Below are positions 8,800 through 17,735 of a DNA stretch of 64,000 nucleotides, in pieces (positions within the stretch are counted from its first letter, which is position 1; every line of letters begins with the position of its first letter). The notes below the pieces were generated by a model that ran no database searches, was not told the origin of the DNA, and saw only the letters and a list, made by a program, of their open reading frames with translations. The DNA is from Desulfonatronospira thiodismutans ASO3-1. GTDB lineage: Bacteria > Desulfobacterota > Desulfovibrionia > Desulfovibrionales > Desulfonatronovibrionaceae. The stretch is from contig NZ_ACJN02000001.1 in assembly GCF_000174435.1 (NCBI RefSeq), positions 124,001 through 188,000 on the forward strand. The letters are read 5' to 3'. The position numbers and the translations under genes are program-made.

Positions 8800-9355
8800 T
8801 ATTTCTTGGCGCAAAAATTGCTTAAAGTAAAAAAAGATATTGAGATTAAAACACTGCCGAGATTTGCTAACGGTCAAAGTAATTTGGTCATCAATTTTCC
8901 AAGAAACATATTAAATCCTGAATATATATTTAGGCAATAATACAGATTATCAATACTTTGAACCTTTAATCAAAATTGGTAATAATGTTAATGCTACATC
9001 GAATGTCATAATATCAGCGGTTAAGAAAATAAATATTGAAGATGATGTAATGTTTTCATCGAATATTTTTATAGGCGATCACATGCATGGCATAGATCAA
9101 AAAGGTATCGCATATAAATATCAAAAACTGACTAACATTCAAGAAATACATATCAAGAGAGGAAGCTGGATCGGGCACGGAAAAATAATAATGCCCGGGG
9201 TAACAATAGGAAAATATTCAATTAGTGGTGCAAATTGCGTTATAAACCGAGATATACCAGAATATAGTGTAGCAGTCGGTGCTCCAGCGAAAGTTATAAA
9301 ACAATGGAATAGCAAACTTAATAAATGGACAAATTACGGAAAAAATTATGAATAA
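8800..9355 (+). pseudogene. Decayed hexapeptide acyltransferase, paralogue of the gene at 5959-6606
   Basis: Residues read from 8809 (KVKKDIEIKTLPRFANG, then NLVINFPRNILNPEYI) align with the N-terminal part of the intact acyltransferase at 5959-6606. One base is then gained near 8930, shifting the frame. About 30 residues corresponding to the middle of the intact protein are missing, and the rest continues in another frame as LIKIGNNVNATSNV...SIMPGVTIGKYS-type repeats to AVGAPAKVIKQW. The last 101 codons (from ATG 9050) are intact and could in theory be translated, but lack the N-terminal half. The region is much more AT-rich than the 5959 copy, so the two copies probably have different origins. 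Confidence 0.75.
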
Positions 9356-10349
9356 TAATATTTATAGCAATCCTTTAATTAGTATTTTTACGCCTGTTTA
9401 TAATTCAGAAAAGTATATTGAAGAATGTATTCGCAGTGTATTAAATCAATCTTATACAAATTGGAATTATACATTGATAGATAATTGCAGTTCCGATAAT
9501 TCAAAAAAAATAATTAATAAGTACGTTATGAATGATTCAAGGATTAAACTATACTCCAACAAAAAGTATTTATCTCAGATAGCTAACTGGAACCAGGGCT
9601 TAAAAAAAATCGATAGAAATAGCAAGTACTGCAAGATAGTACACGCTGACGACTGGCTATACTCAGATTGTATTAAAAAAATGGTAGAAATAGGTGAAAA
9701 ATATCCTAATGCCGGCATAATCAGTTCTTATAGGCTTGAGGAAAATAAGGTCAGCTTAGATGGCCTTGCACCAGACGAGGAAATAGTTTCAGGAAAAAAA
9801 ATAGCAAAACTATATCTATTAAACTTGTTATACGTATTTGGATCACCTTCATCACTTCTTTTACGAACAGAAATAATCAAAAAGAATGATCCATTCTATG
9901 ATGATAATAATATACATGCAGATACAGATGTTTGTTTAAAAATATTAAAGGATTGGGATTTAGGTTTTGTACATCAGGTCTTAACTTTCACTAGAAGACA
10001 TAACGAATCTAACAGCAGCATTATAAAAAAGTATGACACCAGAATGATAGAAAGAGTAAAAACTATGAAAAAATATGGAAAAGACTTTTTAAGTGAATAT
10101 GATTACAATAAAAGAATGACAAGGCTAACCAATAGCTATCACAGATTTTTAGCTAAAAAAATTTTTGAACTAAAAAACATTTCATACTGGAGATACCATT
10201 ATAGTGAAATGAAAGCCGCAGACATTTCTATCAATTGGTATAAAGTATGTTTATATTTTATATTTCAGCTTTTCAGACCAATAGATACTTATCCATATAT
10301 TATTAAAGGATCAAAAGATATGCATGCTACACAATTACGCAGAAGATAA
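9348..10349 (+). CDS. Family 2 glycosyltransferase
   Basis: A 333-residue GT-A fold glycosyltransferase. The N terminus shows ISIFTPVYNSEKYIEECI and the acceptor-side LIDNCSSDNS, both typical of family 2. The metal-binding DXD-like motif is HADDWLY near residue 102. It likely adds one sugar of the polysaccharide repeat unit at the cytoplasmic face. It overlaps the upstream acyltransferase remnant by 8 bases. Base composition is strongly AT-rich, with many AAA and ATA codons unlike the rfb genes, which points to a separate acquisition. Confidence 0.9.
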   Translation: MNNNIYSNPLISIFTPVYNSEKYIEECIRSVLNQSYTNWNYTLIDNCSSDNSKKIINKYVMNDSRIKLYSNKKYLSQIANWNQGLKKIDRNSKYCKIVHADDWLYSDCIKKMVEIGEKYPNAGIISSYRLEENKVSLDGLAPDEEIVSGKKIAKLYLLNLLYVFGSPSSLLLRTEIIKKNDPFYDDNNIHADTDVCLKILKDWDLGFVHQVLTFTRRHNESNSSIIKKYDTRMIERVKTMKKYGKDFLSEYDYNKRMTRLTNSYHRFLAKKIFELKNISYWRYHYSEMKAADISINWYKVCLYFIFQLFRPIDTYPYIIKGSKDMHATQLRRR

Positions 10350-10470
10350 TAAGTCTTTGTATTTTATTTATTAATGTATAATTCATAACTATAATAAATG
10401 TTTTTTAGTTATAGATACAAAAATAATTGTTAATTTTAATTATTTAATAGGAAAATATGTGAGGTTTATG

Positions 10471-10935
10471 ATGGTAAATATATGTGTGGGCGCATCTGCA
10501 GGTGGACATTTAAATCAACTAATTCTTTTGATAGATAATGCTACAAATTGGCCTTGTAAACCAGATTTATGCGTAACTACACATCAGCAGGTAGTTGGCA
10601 AGCTTAGCAATAAATATGGAAATACAGTCGTATTAGGTGACTGCAATAGAAATACTATTCTTGGCATCATTAATGTTCTATATAAATCTTTTCTCATAGC
10701 AAAAAAATACAAGCCTAAGGTCATAATATCTACAGGCTCACTCCCAATAGCAATATTTTGCCTCTGGGGTAAAATCATGGGTGCGAGAATTATATGGATC
10801 GACAGCATAGCCAATATTGATTCTCTTTCCATGAGTGGCAAGCTGGTCTACCGATTTGCAGACCTTTTTCTAGTCCAGTGGGAAGAGTTGGTTTCCATCT
10901 TTCCCAAGGCCAAGTACTCTGGAAAATTGATATGA
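10471..10935 (+). CDS. Alg14-like (PssD/EpsF-type) membrane-anchor subunit of a split family 28 glycosyltransferase
   Basis: About 154 residues beginning VNICVGASAGGHLNQL, the glycine-rich N-terminal motif of Alg14/PssD proteins. These recruit a separate catalytic Alg13/PssE subunit to the membrane to transfer a sugar onto a lipid-linked acceptor. STGSLPIAIFCLWGK and IWIDSIANIDSLS match the family. The next gene is the partner subunit and overlaps by 4 bases (ATGA). A GTG start at 10459 is possible. ATG at 10471, six bases after GAGG, gives the normal family N terminus and was preferred. Confidence 0.85.
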   Translation: MVNICVGASAGGHLNQLILLIDNATNWPCKPDLCVTTHQQVVGKLSNKYGNTVVLGDCNRNTILGIINVLYKSFLIAKKYKPKVIISTGSLPIAIFCLWGKIMGARIIWIDSIANIDSLSMSGKLVYRFADLFLVQWEELVSIFPKAKYSGKLI

Positions 10936-11447
10936 TACTGCTAACTCTGGGTACTTACCCCCTTTCCTTCGAGAGGCTTGTGAGGATTGTGGATCAGGGC
11001 ATTGTTTCTGGTCAAATCAAGGAGGACATCTTCGCTCAAATCGGCTTTTCCTCATACATACCTAAAGCTATGAAATATGAGCTTATCATGGAAAAGCAGC
11101 ATTTTGAGAACGTTTTGAGAAGTTCAACAGCCATTATCAGCCACGCGGGCATGGGCACTATTTCCTTGGCCTTAAGTGAGAACAAGGCACTTCTGGTTTT
11201 TCCTAGACTGGTTATGTACAAAGAGATGGTAAACGACCATCAGCTGTCTACAGCCAGAAAGTTTGAAGAAACGGGGCATGTTCTGGCAGCCTACACATCA
11301 GAGGAACTCTATGAAAAGATCAGGCTGCTAAAAAATTTTACACCCAAGCCAAGATATAGCAGTCCGGAAAGAGTATCTCGCTGCGTAGGTCGGTTTATGC
11401 AAAATATTAATTTAAACTGCGCACTTAAAAAAGAGGAACAGCAATGA
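10932..11447 (+). CDS. Alg13-like (PssE/EpsE-type) catalytic subunit of a split family 28 glycosyltransferase
   Basis: About 171 residues starting MILLTLGTYPLSFERLV, the Alg13/PssE pattern. The UDP-sugar-binding half is seen in ISHAGMGTISLALSENKALLVFPR followed by DHQLSTARKFEETGHV, typical of GT28 C-terminal domains. It pairs with the membrane subunit encoded immediately upstream (4-base overlap), so the two should form one transferase. An upstream in-frame GTG at 10878 lies inside the partner gene and is unlikely. It also overlaps the next gene by 4 bases (ATGA). Confidence 0.87.
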   Translation: MILLTLGTYPLSFERLVRIVDQGIVSGQIKEDIFAQIGFSSYIPKAMKYELIMEKQHFENVLRSSTAIISHAGMGTISLALSENKALLVFPRLVMYKEMVNDHQLSTARKFEETGHVLAAYTSEELYEKIRLLKNFTPKPRYSSPERVSRCVGRFMQNINLNCALKKEEQQ

Positions 11448-12490
11448 TAAACACTGCAGTGATTGGACTGGGCAAGATGGGTATTTCACACTGTGCCATT
11501 ATCAATGCCCATCCAAAATTTAACTTGGTAGCAGTATCAGATACCTCCAGTCTGTTGCTTAGAGCTATAGAGAAGTTTTCAAGCTTTAAACCTTATTCAG
11601 ACTATAGAAAAATGATTGAGCAAAATGTTCTGGACGCTGTATTTGTTGCCACTCCGACCAATATGCACGCCGATATGGTCATGTTTGCTCTGGAAAACAA
11701 AGTACATATATTCTGCGAAAAACCTTTGGGATTAAATGTGACCCAGAGCAAAGACATGGCGGATAAAGTCAAGAAATACAAACTTATAGGTCAGGTTGGA
11801 TACCACAACAGATTTTTGAGCACATTCAATTATATGAAAAAACTTTTAAATAAAAGTTTGATCGGTGATATTTATCATTTTACCGGGGAAGCTTACGGCC
11901 CAGTAGTGGTGAAAGCTGAAAACAAAAAGACCTGGCGTTCAAGAAAATCTGAAGGCGGAGGATGTCTGTTTGATTACGCATCACATGTGATCAACCTAAT
12001 TGAGTATGTTTTCGATAATATTCAGACAGTGGACTCTGTCATGCTCAAAAAAGTATTTTCTACGTCCATTGAGGATGCCGTATACGCAAGCCTAACTCTG
12101 ACAAACGCAATCAGCGGTACTTTGTCGGTAAACTGGAGCGAGGAAACCTATCGCAAAATGAGCACCAGCCTGAAAGCTTGGGGAACCAAAGGAAAAATTA
12201 TAGCAGATGCTCAAGAAATAAAAATTTATCTAAAAACACAAAGCTCAGAGTTCGGATTGGAAAAGGGATGGAATACCAGGTACATCACGGACTTCACTGC
12301 AGATTCCGGCTTTTACCTACGAGGAGAGGAATACTCCGCACAGGTCGACTATTTTGACTATAGCATAAAAAACAATCTTCAGGATAACATCAATTCTTTT
12401 GATCAGGCTTACAAAACCGACTTGGTCATTGATCTTATGGTTAACAATTTTAAAAGAGAGCGGGGAGATGGACAGAATATTACTGGGTGA
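11444..12490 (+). CDS. Gfo/Idh/MocA family NAD(P)-dependent sugar oxidoreductase
   Basis: A 348-residue oxidoreductase. The Rossmann motif VIGLGKMGISH is at residues 5-15, the diagnostic EKP motif is CEKPLGLN, and the C-terminal domain carries GGGCLFDYASHVINL with the catalytic His region. Family members oxidise or reduce nucleotide-activated sugars such as WlbA/WbpB substrates. The true substrate here is unknown. It is translationally coupled to its neighbours: a 4-base overlap with the Alg13-like gene before it and about 23 bases with the next gene. Confidence 0.9.
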   Translation: MINTAVIGLGKMGISHCAIINAHPKFNLVAVSDTSSLLLRAIEKFSSFKPYSDYRKMIEQNVLDAVFVATPTNMHADMVMFALENKVHIFCEKPLGLNVTQSKDMADKVKKYKLIGQVGYHNRFLSTFNYMKKLLNKSLIGDIYHFTGEAYGPVVVKAENKKTWRSRKSEGGGCLFDYASHVINLIEYVFDNIQTVDSVMLKKVFSTSIEDAVYASLTLTNAISGTLSVNWSEETYRKMSTSLKAWGTKGKIIADAQEIKIYLKTQSSEFGLEKGWNTRYITDFTADSGFYLRGEEYSAQVDYFDYSIKNNLQDNINSFDQAYKTDLVIDLMVNNFKRERGDGQNITG

Positions 12491-13394
12491 CAATCAATTT
12501 TTCGCAGTAAACCACCTTTCAGAGGAAAAAGCAAGGACTCAGGCAATCAGGTTTCAGAAAGACAAGGCGATTCTTGATGTGCTGGATAATGCCCTTAATC
12601 TGGGTATAACCACTTTCATGTGTACAACTCACGATAGAATGAGCGACATTTGCCGAATTATCAGAAAAAATCCAGACAAGTACTACAATCTGAAAGTATA
12701 TCCATGTATGCCATACGCACATAAATATGCCAATGCTGTTACCGAACTGGGGACGGTTGGTGCCCTCAAGGAATATATGCCGGGCGGACTATTCTCTACA
12801 TTGACCAGGGGTGGGTGGGCTTACCTGAATAAAGATTTCATCACCATGATGCAACTGCTTATAGACGTTGAGATGAAGATGTTCACCGGTCTGAAAACAC
12901 CGGTGATTTTTCTACAAAACGTTCTCACTGATCTGTTGCTGGGCCTTGGCATGAAGGATGTGTTGAAGGCATTTCACGAGTACATTAGTTCCAAATTTCA
13001 TGCTGAGGCTGGATACATTACTATGAATCTGCCCCGACTCCTGGATGTTCTTGAGGACGCGAAAATTGAAAACCCGATAATTTGCAGTTCAATTAACAAG
13101 ATAGGTTTCAGAATGTGTGGGGGCAAAGATCTTTACGAGCAAACCATTGCCTCGGGAAGGTTCAGACCAGTGGCCATGCAGGTCCTGGCCGCAGGTGCAC
13201 TCAAACCCAGGGAAGCATTTGAATATGTATGCTCCCAGCCAGGCATTGAATCCATACTTTTCGGGGCATCGTCCAAGGAACATATCCGAGAGTCAAGAGA
13301 TATGATCCTGGAAATGTCCCGGGGCTGGAACCATGAAAGATGGGAACCTGGCATGGCTTTCAGGGAGAATGCCGTGGCGGATATTTGCAATTAA
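12468..13394 (+). CDS. Aldo/keto reductase-like TIM-barrel protein of the polysaccharide cluster
   Basis: A 308-residue protein starting MDRILLGDNQFFAVNHLSE. A segment near the C terminus, PGIESILFGASSKEHIRES, is the usual cofactor-binding end of an aldo/keto reductase barrel. The catalytic tetrad is not clear, so activity is uncertain. Its coupling to the preceding Gfo/Idh oxidoreductase (23-base overlap) suggests the two act on the same sugar. An alternative start at 12399 would lie deep inside the upstream gene. GAGAG lies just before ATG 12468. Confidence 0.6.
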   Translation: MDRILLGDNQFFAVNHLSEEKARTQAIRFQKDKAILDVLDNALNLGITTFMCTTHDRMSDICRIIRKNPDKYYNLKVYPCMPYAHKYANAVTELGTVGALKEYMPGGLFSTLTRGGWAYLNKDFITMMQLLIDVEMKMFTGLKTPVIFLQNVLTDLLLGLGMKDVLKAFHEYISSKFHAEAGYITMNLPRLLDVLEDAKIENPIICSSINKIGFRMCGGKDLYEQTIASGRFRPVAMQVLAAGALKPREAFEYVCSQPGIESILFGASSKEHIRESRDMILEMSRGWNHERWEPGMAFRENAVADICN

Positions 13395-13441
13395 TTTTTT
13401 CCATCGACATTCAAGATGGTTAGATCAACAGGAAAAGGATC

Positions 13442-14389
13442 GTGAAAAAAGATCTGAAGGACATCATGTTAGAGGGTAAGTCCAAAACTCCTCTCAAGGT
13501 ATCCGTAATCATTCCAGTATATAACGACTCGTATAGACTGGAAGCCTGCCTGCGAGCTCTTTCCGTTCAAAGCTATCCGAAACATCTGTATGAAGTAGTA
13601 GTTGTGGACAACGGATCCAATGATCTTCCTGAAAAAGTGGCGGACTGTTACAAAGGGGTAATTTTGACTAAAGAAGAGAGGCCTGGATCCTATCAGGCCA
13701 GAAATAGAGGCATACATCTGGCCCAGGGAGAAATTCTGGCTTTTACTGACTCGGACTGTATACCAGATAAAGACTGGATTTCAGCAGGAGTCGCCTGTCT
13801 TGTGGAGGCAGAAAAAACAGGAATTGTTGGAGGCAGTATACAATTTTTCTTTAACGATAATCTTAATCCGAGTGTTCCTGAACTATACGACAGTATCACT
13901 TACCTTCAGCAGAAAGATGCCATTACGCTTAAAAAATTTGCAGCCACGGCCAACATGTTTACCTGGAAAGAGGTCATGCGCCACGCAGGTCTATTTGACG
14001 TTACCCTGAAATCCGGAGGAGACCGGGAGTGGGGTCAGAGAGCATCGGCTTTGGGCTATTATCTGGCTTACGCACCAGAGGCTGTGGTTCTACACCCGGC
14101 AAGAAAGTCATTTAGTCAGATCTACAAACGAAATATCCGGATCAATGGTGGCCACCATCAGCTCAGAAAAAGACTAAGAGAAGGCAAGTCGGACATCACT
14201 GTGTTGCTTAGTGAACTGGCCAGAGATCTTTGTCCACCTGTGCGCTTCGGTTTTAGAATTATCAATGATGAGCGGGTACCGGGTCTGCGGAACAAACTGC
14301 TTGTTACCTGCTTTCACATGCTGATCAAAATGGGCAATGCAGGAGCAAGAGTTAGTCATCAGATGGGTCGAGAGCCATCGCGGGCATGA
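13442..14389 (+). CDS. Family 2 glycosyltransferase
   Basis: A 315-residue GT-A glycosyltransferase. VSVIIPVYNDSYRLEACLRAL and VVDNGSND mark the nucleotide-binding half. RPGSYQARNRGIHLAQGEI and the DXD-type FTDSDCIPDKDWI mark the catalytic centre. The start is a GTG with AGGAAAAGGA about four bases upstream. The tail contains no clear membrane span. It is followed after 4 bases by the next glycosyltransferase, so both are in one transcription unit. The acceptor and donor sugars cannot be told from sequence. Confidence 0.9.
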   Translation: MKKDLKDIMLEGKSKTPLKVSVIIPVYNDSYRLEACLRALSVQSYPKHLYEVVVVDNGSNDLPEKVADCYKGVILTKEERPGSYQARNRGIHLAQGEILAFTDSDCIPDKDWISAGVACLVEAEKTGIVGGSIQFFFNDNLNPSVPELYDSITYLQQKDAITLKKFAATANMFTWKEVMRHAGLFDVTLKSGGDREWGQRASALGYYLAYAPEAVVLHPARKSFSQIYKRNIRINGGHHQLRKRLREGKSDITVLLSELARDLCPPVRFGFRIINDERVPGLRNKLLVTCFHMLIKMGNAGARVSHQMGREPSRA

Positions 14390-14393
14390 AGCT

Positions 14394-15593
14394 ATGAAAC
14401 GCATTTTATATCTTAAAGCAGGCAATGCTGTTCAGGAGTATAAAGTACTCATAGACAGCGGACTGAACAAAGCTGGAGGATCAGAAAGCTTCCTGGCTGA
14501 TTTCCTTAAGCTGGTCGGTGATAATCCAAGCCTGGTAATCTCCCTGCATACCGTGGACAACCATGACCAAAAAATAGTTGGTAAAACTTTGTCTATACAT
14601 TCGTATTCAAGACTCGCTTGGGACTGGTTTGTGGCAGGAAAAAGGGCTGGTCGTTTTCTACGCCTAATAAAAAACTCCTGTCTTATCTTCATCCGGGTAC
14701 TCAGGTTCAAGCCTGATGCAGTACTCTGCTGGTCAGGTTCTCTACCCTGCTGGGCGTGTTTTGTCGGAGCACGGCTTACCAAGTCTAAATTTATTTTTTC
14801 CAGACATATTACATTTACCACTGATGATATGTCAAAACTAAAAAGGTTTATGGGTGTTATGGACAGGCTAATTCTTAATAGAGCTGACGCAGTTATTGCC
14901 CATGGGCCATTTCTTCTGGAAGAATCCATTAAAGATGGTGTGCCACCGGAGAGAATCACCATGTTCGATTGTGTTTTTGATGAAAAATCAGTATGGTATA
15001 AAAAAAAACTATACCCTGGAAGTAGCATCAGAACTATGTTGAGTACGAAAAGATTCAACATACTTTATGTGGGCAGAATAGAGGCGGCCAAGGGAATATT
15101 CGACCTGCTTACTGCTTTTACCGGGATTATGGAAAAACATTCCAGAACCATGCTGTACTACGTTGGAGATGGCAACCACTTGCCCGCGCTGAAGAAAGAG
15201 ATCTCCTCCAGAAGGATGAATTCCAGGGCAAAGTGTCTGGGAAGGATAGCACATGACCGACTACCAAAACTAATGAATATTGGACATTGTCTCGTTGTGC
15301 CCACAAGAATTGAATATCCCGAGGGAAGATGTATGGCGGCCATGGAAGGACTAATTGCCGGCCTTCCTGTGGTGGCCCCTGATTTTGGACCTTTTCCCTA
15401 TTTAATAAAAGACCGGGGCAATGGACTACTTTTTAAACCTGACAGTCCAAAATCTTTAAAAGACTGCCTGACAAGACTTCTGGAAGATAAAGATCTCTAT
15501 GGCCAGATCAGGCTGGGAGCTGCGGAAAGCGGACGTAAACTTCTGGAAAACAGAAATGGATATTTTATTACTTTAAAGAAGATAATTGGGTAA
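14394..15593 (+). CDS. Family 4 (GT-B) glycosyltransferase
   Basis: A 399-residue GT-B glycosyltransferase. The C-terminal GT1 domain shows NILYVGRIEAAKGIFDLL, then EGRCMAAMEGLIAGLPVVAPD with the E-x7-E type catalytic and nucleotide-binding motif, then NGLLF. The N-terminal domain contains CWSGSLPCWACFVGARLTKS. An in-frame ATG at 14337 lies inside the previous gene. MKRILYLKAG at 14394 gives a normal N terminus and leaves a 4-base gap, so it was chosen. A hairpin starts at its stop codon and a MITE-like element follows. Confidence 0.9.
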   Translation: MKRILYLKAGNAVQEYKVLIDSGLNKAGGSESFLADFLKLVGDNPSLVISLHTVDNHDQKIVGKTLSIHSYSRLAWDWFVAGKRAGRFLRLIKNSCLIFIRVLRFKPDAVLCWSGSLPCWACFVGARLTKSKFIFSRHITFTTDDMSKLKRFMGVMDRLILNRADAVIAHGPFLLEESIKDGVPPERITMFDCVFDEKSVWYKKKLYPGSSIRTMLSTKRFNILYVGRIEAAKGIFDLLTAFTGIMEKHSRTMLYYVGDGNHLPALKKEISSRRMNSRAKCLGRIAHDRLPKLMNIGHCLVVPTRIEYPEGRCMAAMEGLIAGLPVVAPDFGPFPYLIKDRGNGLLFKPDSPKSLKDCLTRLLEDKDLYGQIRLGAAESGRKLLENRNGYFITLKKIIG

Positions 15594-15613
15594 GTGACGT
15601 CAGTTACTTACCC
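15588..15613. terminator. Hairpin over the stop codon of the GT4 gene
   Basis: GGGTAAGT (15588-15595) pairs with ACTTACCC (15606-15613) around a ten-base loop, and the TAA stop codon lies inside the left arm. No T run follows, so it could be a factor-dependent terminator or an mRNA-stability hairpin. Confidence 0.35.
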
Positions 15614-15668
15614 CCCTTGAAACTCTATATACTGTGGCAGCCTAAACCTTGCTATGATAAAGATAACA

Positions 15669-15778
15669 GTAAGCATTCAGGAGGTGCCGAAACCGGCCAG
15701 GGGGCAGTCCCCGGGGACAGTCCCCAAGCCTAGGGCCTAGTGCCAGGGACTAAAACTGAGTACCCCCTGAATGCTTAC
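15669..15778. mobile_element. MITE-like element, copy A (GTAA-type inverted ends, 8-bp target duplication)
   Basis: A 110-bp element with ends GTAAGCATTCAGG...CCTGAATGCTTAC. The first ten bases are perfectly inverted and 16 of the first 17 match. It is flanked by the exact direct repeat AGATAACA (15661-15668 and 15779-15786), a target-site duplication. The interior has the GGGGACAGTCCCC palindrome at 15713-15725. GTAA ends with an 8-bp duplication are the known pattern of the IS66 family, so this is probably a non-autonomous relative. Copies B and C are at 31493-31582 and 61300-61490. Confidence 0.85.
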
Positions 15779-15815
15779 AGATAACAAGAATGATTTCTGA
15801 GTGAAACACTAAAAA

Positions 15816-17633
15816 ATGAAAACCTGGTACAATCTTTACTCTTTTTTTTCAGCTTCTGAAAAATGGAAATTCCTCCTGGTCTTGGCCATGATTCTAATCA
15901 TGGCCCTGCTGGAGGTGGCAGCTGTGGCGTCCTTAATGCCTTTTCTGGCTGTTTTGGGAAATCCTGAAGCCATTGAAACCAATATCTGGCTAAACAAGGT
16001 CTATGTCACGCTAAATTTTTCAGATAAGGATGCATTTCTTTTCTTTTTAGGGATGGTTGTTCTATGCCTGCTTGTTGTAGGCAGTGCTTTCAAATCTCTG
16101 ACCACATGGGCCAAATTCAGGTTTATCCATATGAGGGGCTATTCCCTTTCCCAAAAAATGTTACGGCACTACTTGAGCAGGCCTTATACTTTTTACTTGA
16201 ATCGCAACAGTTCAGACTTGATAAAAAATGTTCTTTCAGAAGTAGACAATGTGATCCGAGGGATCATGGTTCCTGGAATGGAAATGGCCACCAGCATGAT
16301 TGTTGTTGTTTTCATGGCCCTGCTTCTTTTCCTGGTGGACCCGGTACTTGTGTTCATAATTGTAACCATGCTCAGCCTGGCTTATTTGATAATTTACAAG
16401 TTCATAAGACACAAACTAAATGTCAAAGGCAAAGACCGCGTCACAACCAATATGGAAAGATATTCTATAACCCAGGAAGTGTTCGGAGGCATCAAGGATG
16501 TCAAGCTCTTAGGCCTGGAAAGCAAGTATCAGAAAAGATTCAGTCAACCGGCCAGAGAATTCTATTTGAAACTGGCATTCCAGGAAACTGCAGCCAAGCT
16601 GCCCAAATTTTTTATGGAAGCTGTAGTCTTTGGAGGGATAGTAATACTGGCCCTATATTTTCTCAATCGAATGTCAGGTCTGGACAGCATTTTGCCTGTT
16701 CTGGGCATGTTTGCCTTCGCCGGATACAAAATTATGCCTGCCCTGCAACAAATATTTTCAGCTCTTACCAAATTCCGGTTCAGTGCACCGGCCCTGGACT
16801 TGGTGCACAGAGAGTTGAATGACGTCAAGTCTAATGAAGTTCAGAACCACAAGCGTGACCAGAAAAATGGAATTAAAGCGCAACACACGATTATGCTCGA
16901 TCATATATACTTTGCATACCCGGGATCAGCAAATAACACCATAAATGATCTCACTTTGCAAATCAGGTCTGGTTCAGTGGTGGGCCTGGTGGGTTCAACA
17001 GGTTCAGGCAAAACCACCCTGGTGGACATACTTCTGGGACTGCTTACACCTGACAGAGGCGAGTTCATGGTGGACAAGACCCTTATCACACCCAAAAACA
17101 TCGCGAACTGGCAGAATATGTTAGGCTATGTACCCCAGAATATATATCTGTCCGACACCAGCGTGGCATCCAATATAGCCTTTGGCCTGCCAGACGAAGA
17201 AATAGACATGCAAAGAGTAGTATCTTCCTCATCGAAAGCCAAACTCCATGATTTTATCACTCATGAACTTCCCGGAGGGTATAATACTGTCGTAGGGGAA
17301 AGAGGGATCAGGCTGTCTGGAGGTCAGAGACAACGGATAGGTATTGCCAGGGCATTGTACAGGGAACCTCAGATACTTGTGCTGGATGAAGCCACCAGCG
17401 CTTTGGATAATATCACTGAAAAATCAGTGATGGAAGCCATTGCAGGACTTGAAGGCAATACAACAGTAATCATCATTGCTCACCGGCTGAGCACAGTAGA
17501 GCATTGTGACATGATTCATATCCTGGAACAGGGCCGGATCAAAACCTCCGGCACTTACGAAGAATTGCTTTCCAGAGACCATGGATTTCAGATGATGGTC
17601 ATGGCCGCCAGAAGCCATGAGCATATAAATTGA
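15816..17633 (+). CDS. ABC transporter with fused membrane and ATPase domains, lipid-linked oligosaccharide flippase type (MsbA/PglK-like)
   Basis: A 605-residue half-transporter. An N-terminal ABC membrane domain with about six spans covers residues 1-320. The ATPase domain has Walker A GSTGSGKTT near residue 395, the Q-loop YVPQNIYLSD, signature LSGGQRQRIGIARAL near 499, Walker B ILVLDEATSALD near 521, and the switch His in IIIAHRLSTV. Position at the end of a glycosyltransferase operon suggests it flips the lipid-linked repeat unit, as PglK does. It would thus replace a Wzx protein, none of which was seen. The MITE-like copy A lies directly upstream, so it may have its own promoter. Confidence 0.88.
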   Translation: MKTWYNLYSFFSASEKWKFLLVLAMILIMALLEVAAVASLMPFLAVLGNPEAIETNIWLNKVYVTLNFSDKDAFLFFLGMVVLCLLVVGSAFKSLTTWAKFRFIHMRGYSLSQKMLRHYLSRPYTFYLNRNSSDLIKNVLSEVDNVIRGIMVPGMEMATSMIVVVFMALLLFLVDPVLVFIIVTMLSLAYLIIYKFIRHKLNVKGKDRVTTNMERYSITQEVFGGIKDVKLLGLESKYQKRFSQPAREFYLKLAFQETAAKLPKFFMEAVVFGGIVILALYFLNRMSGLDSILPVLGMFAFAGYKIMPALQQIFSALTKFRFSAPALDLVHRELNDVKSNEVQNHKRDQKNGIKAQHTIMLDHIYFAYPGSANNTINDLTLQIRSGSVVGLVGSTGSGKTTLVDILLGLLTPDRGEFMVDKTLITPKNIANWQNMLGYVPQNIYLSDTSVASNIAFGLPDEEIDMQRVVSSSSKAKLHDFITHELPGGYNTVVGERGIRLSGGQRQRIGIARALYREPQILVLDEATSALDNITEKSVMEAIAGLEGNTTVIIIAHRLSTVEHCDMIHILEQGRIKTSGTYEELLSRDHGFQMMVMAARSHEHIN

Positions 17634-17735
17634 TTAACCCCTGTTCCCTAATGGCATGGTTGAGAAAAGCGGAATTTGGCCGGATACATGTCCGCTGGAA
17701 GCTATATTGTAAATTTCCCTCGGACGCTGTGCGGA

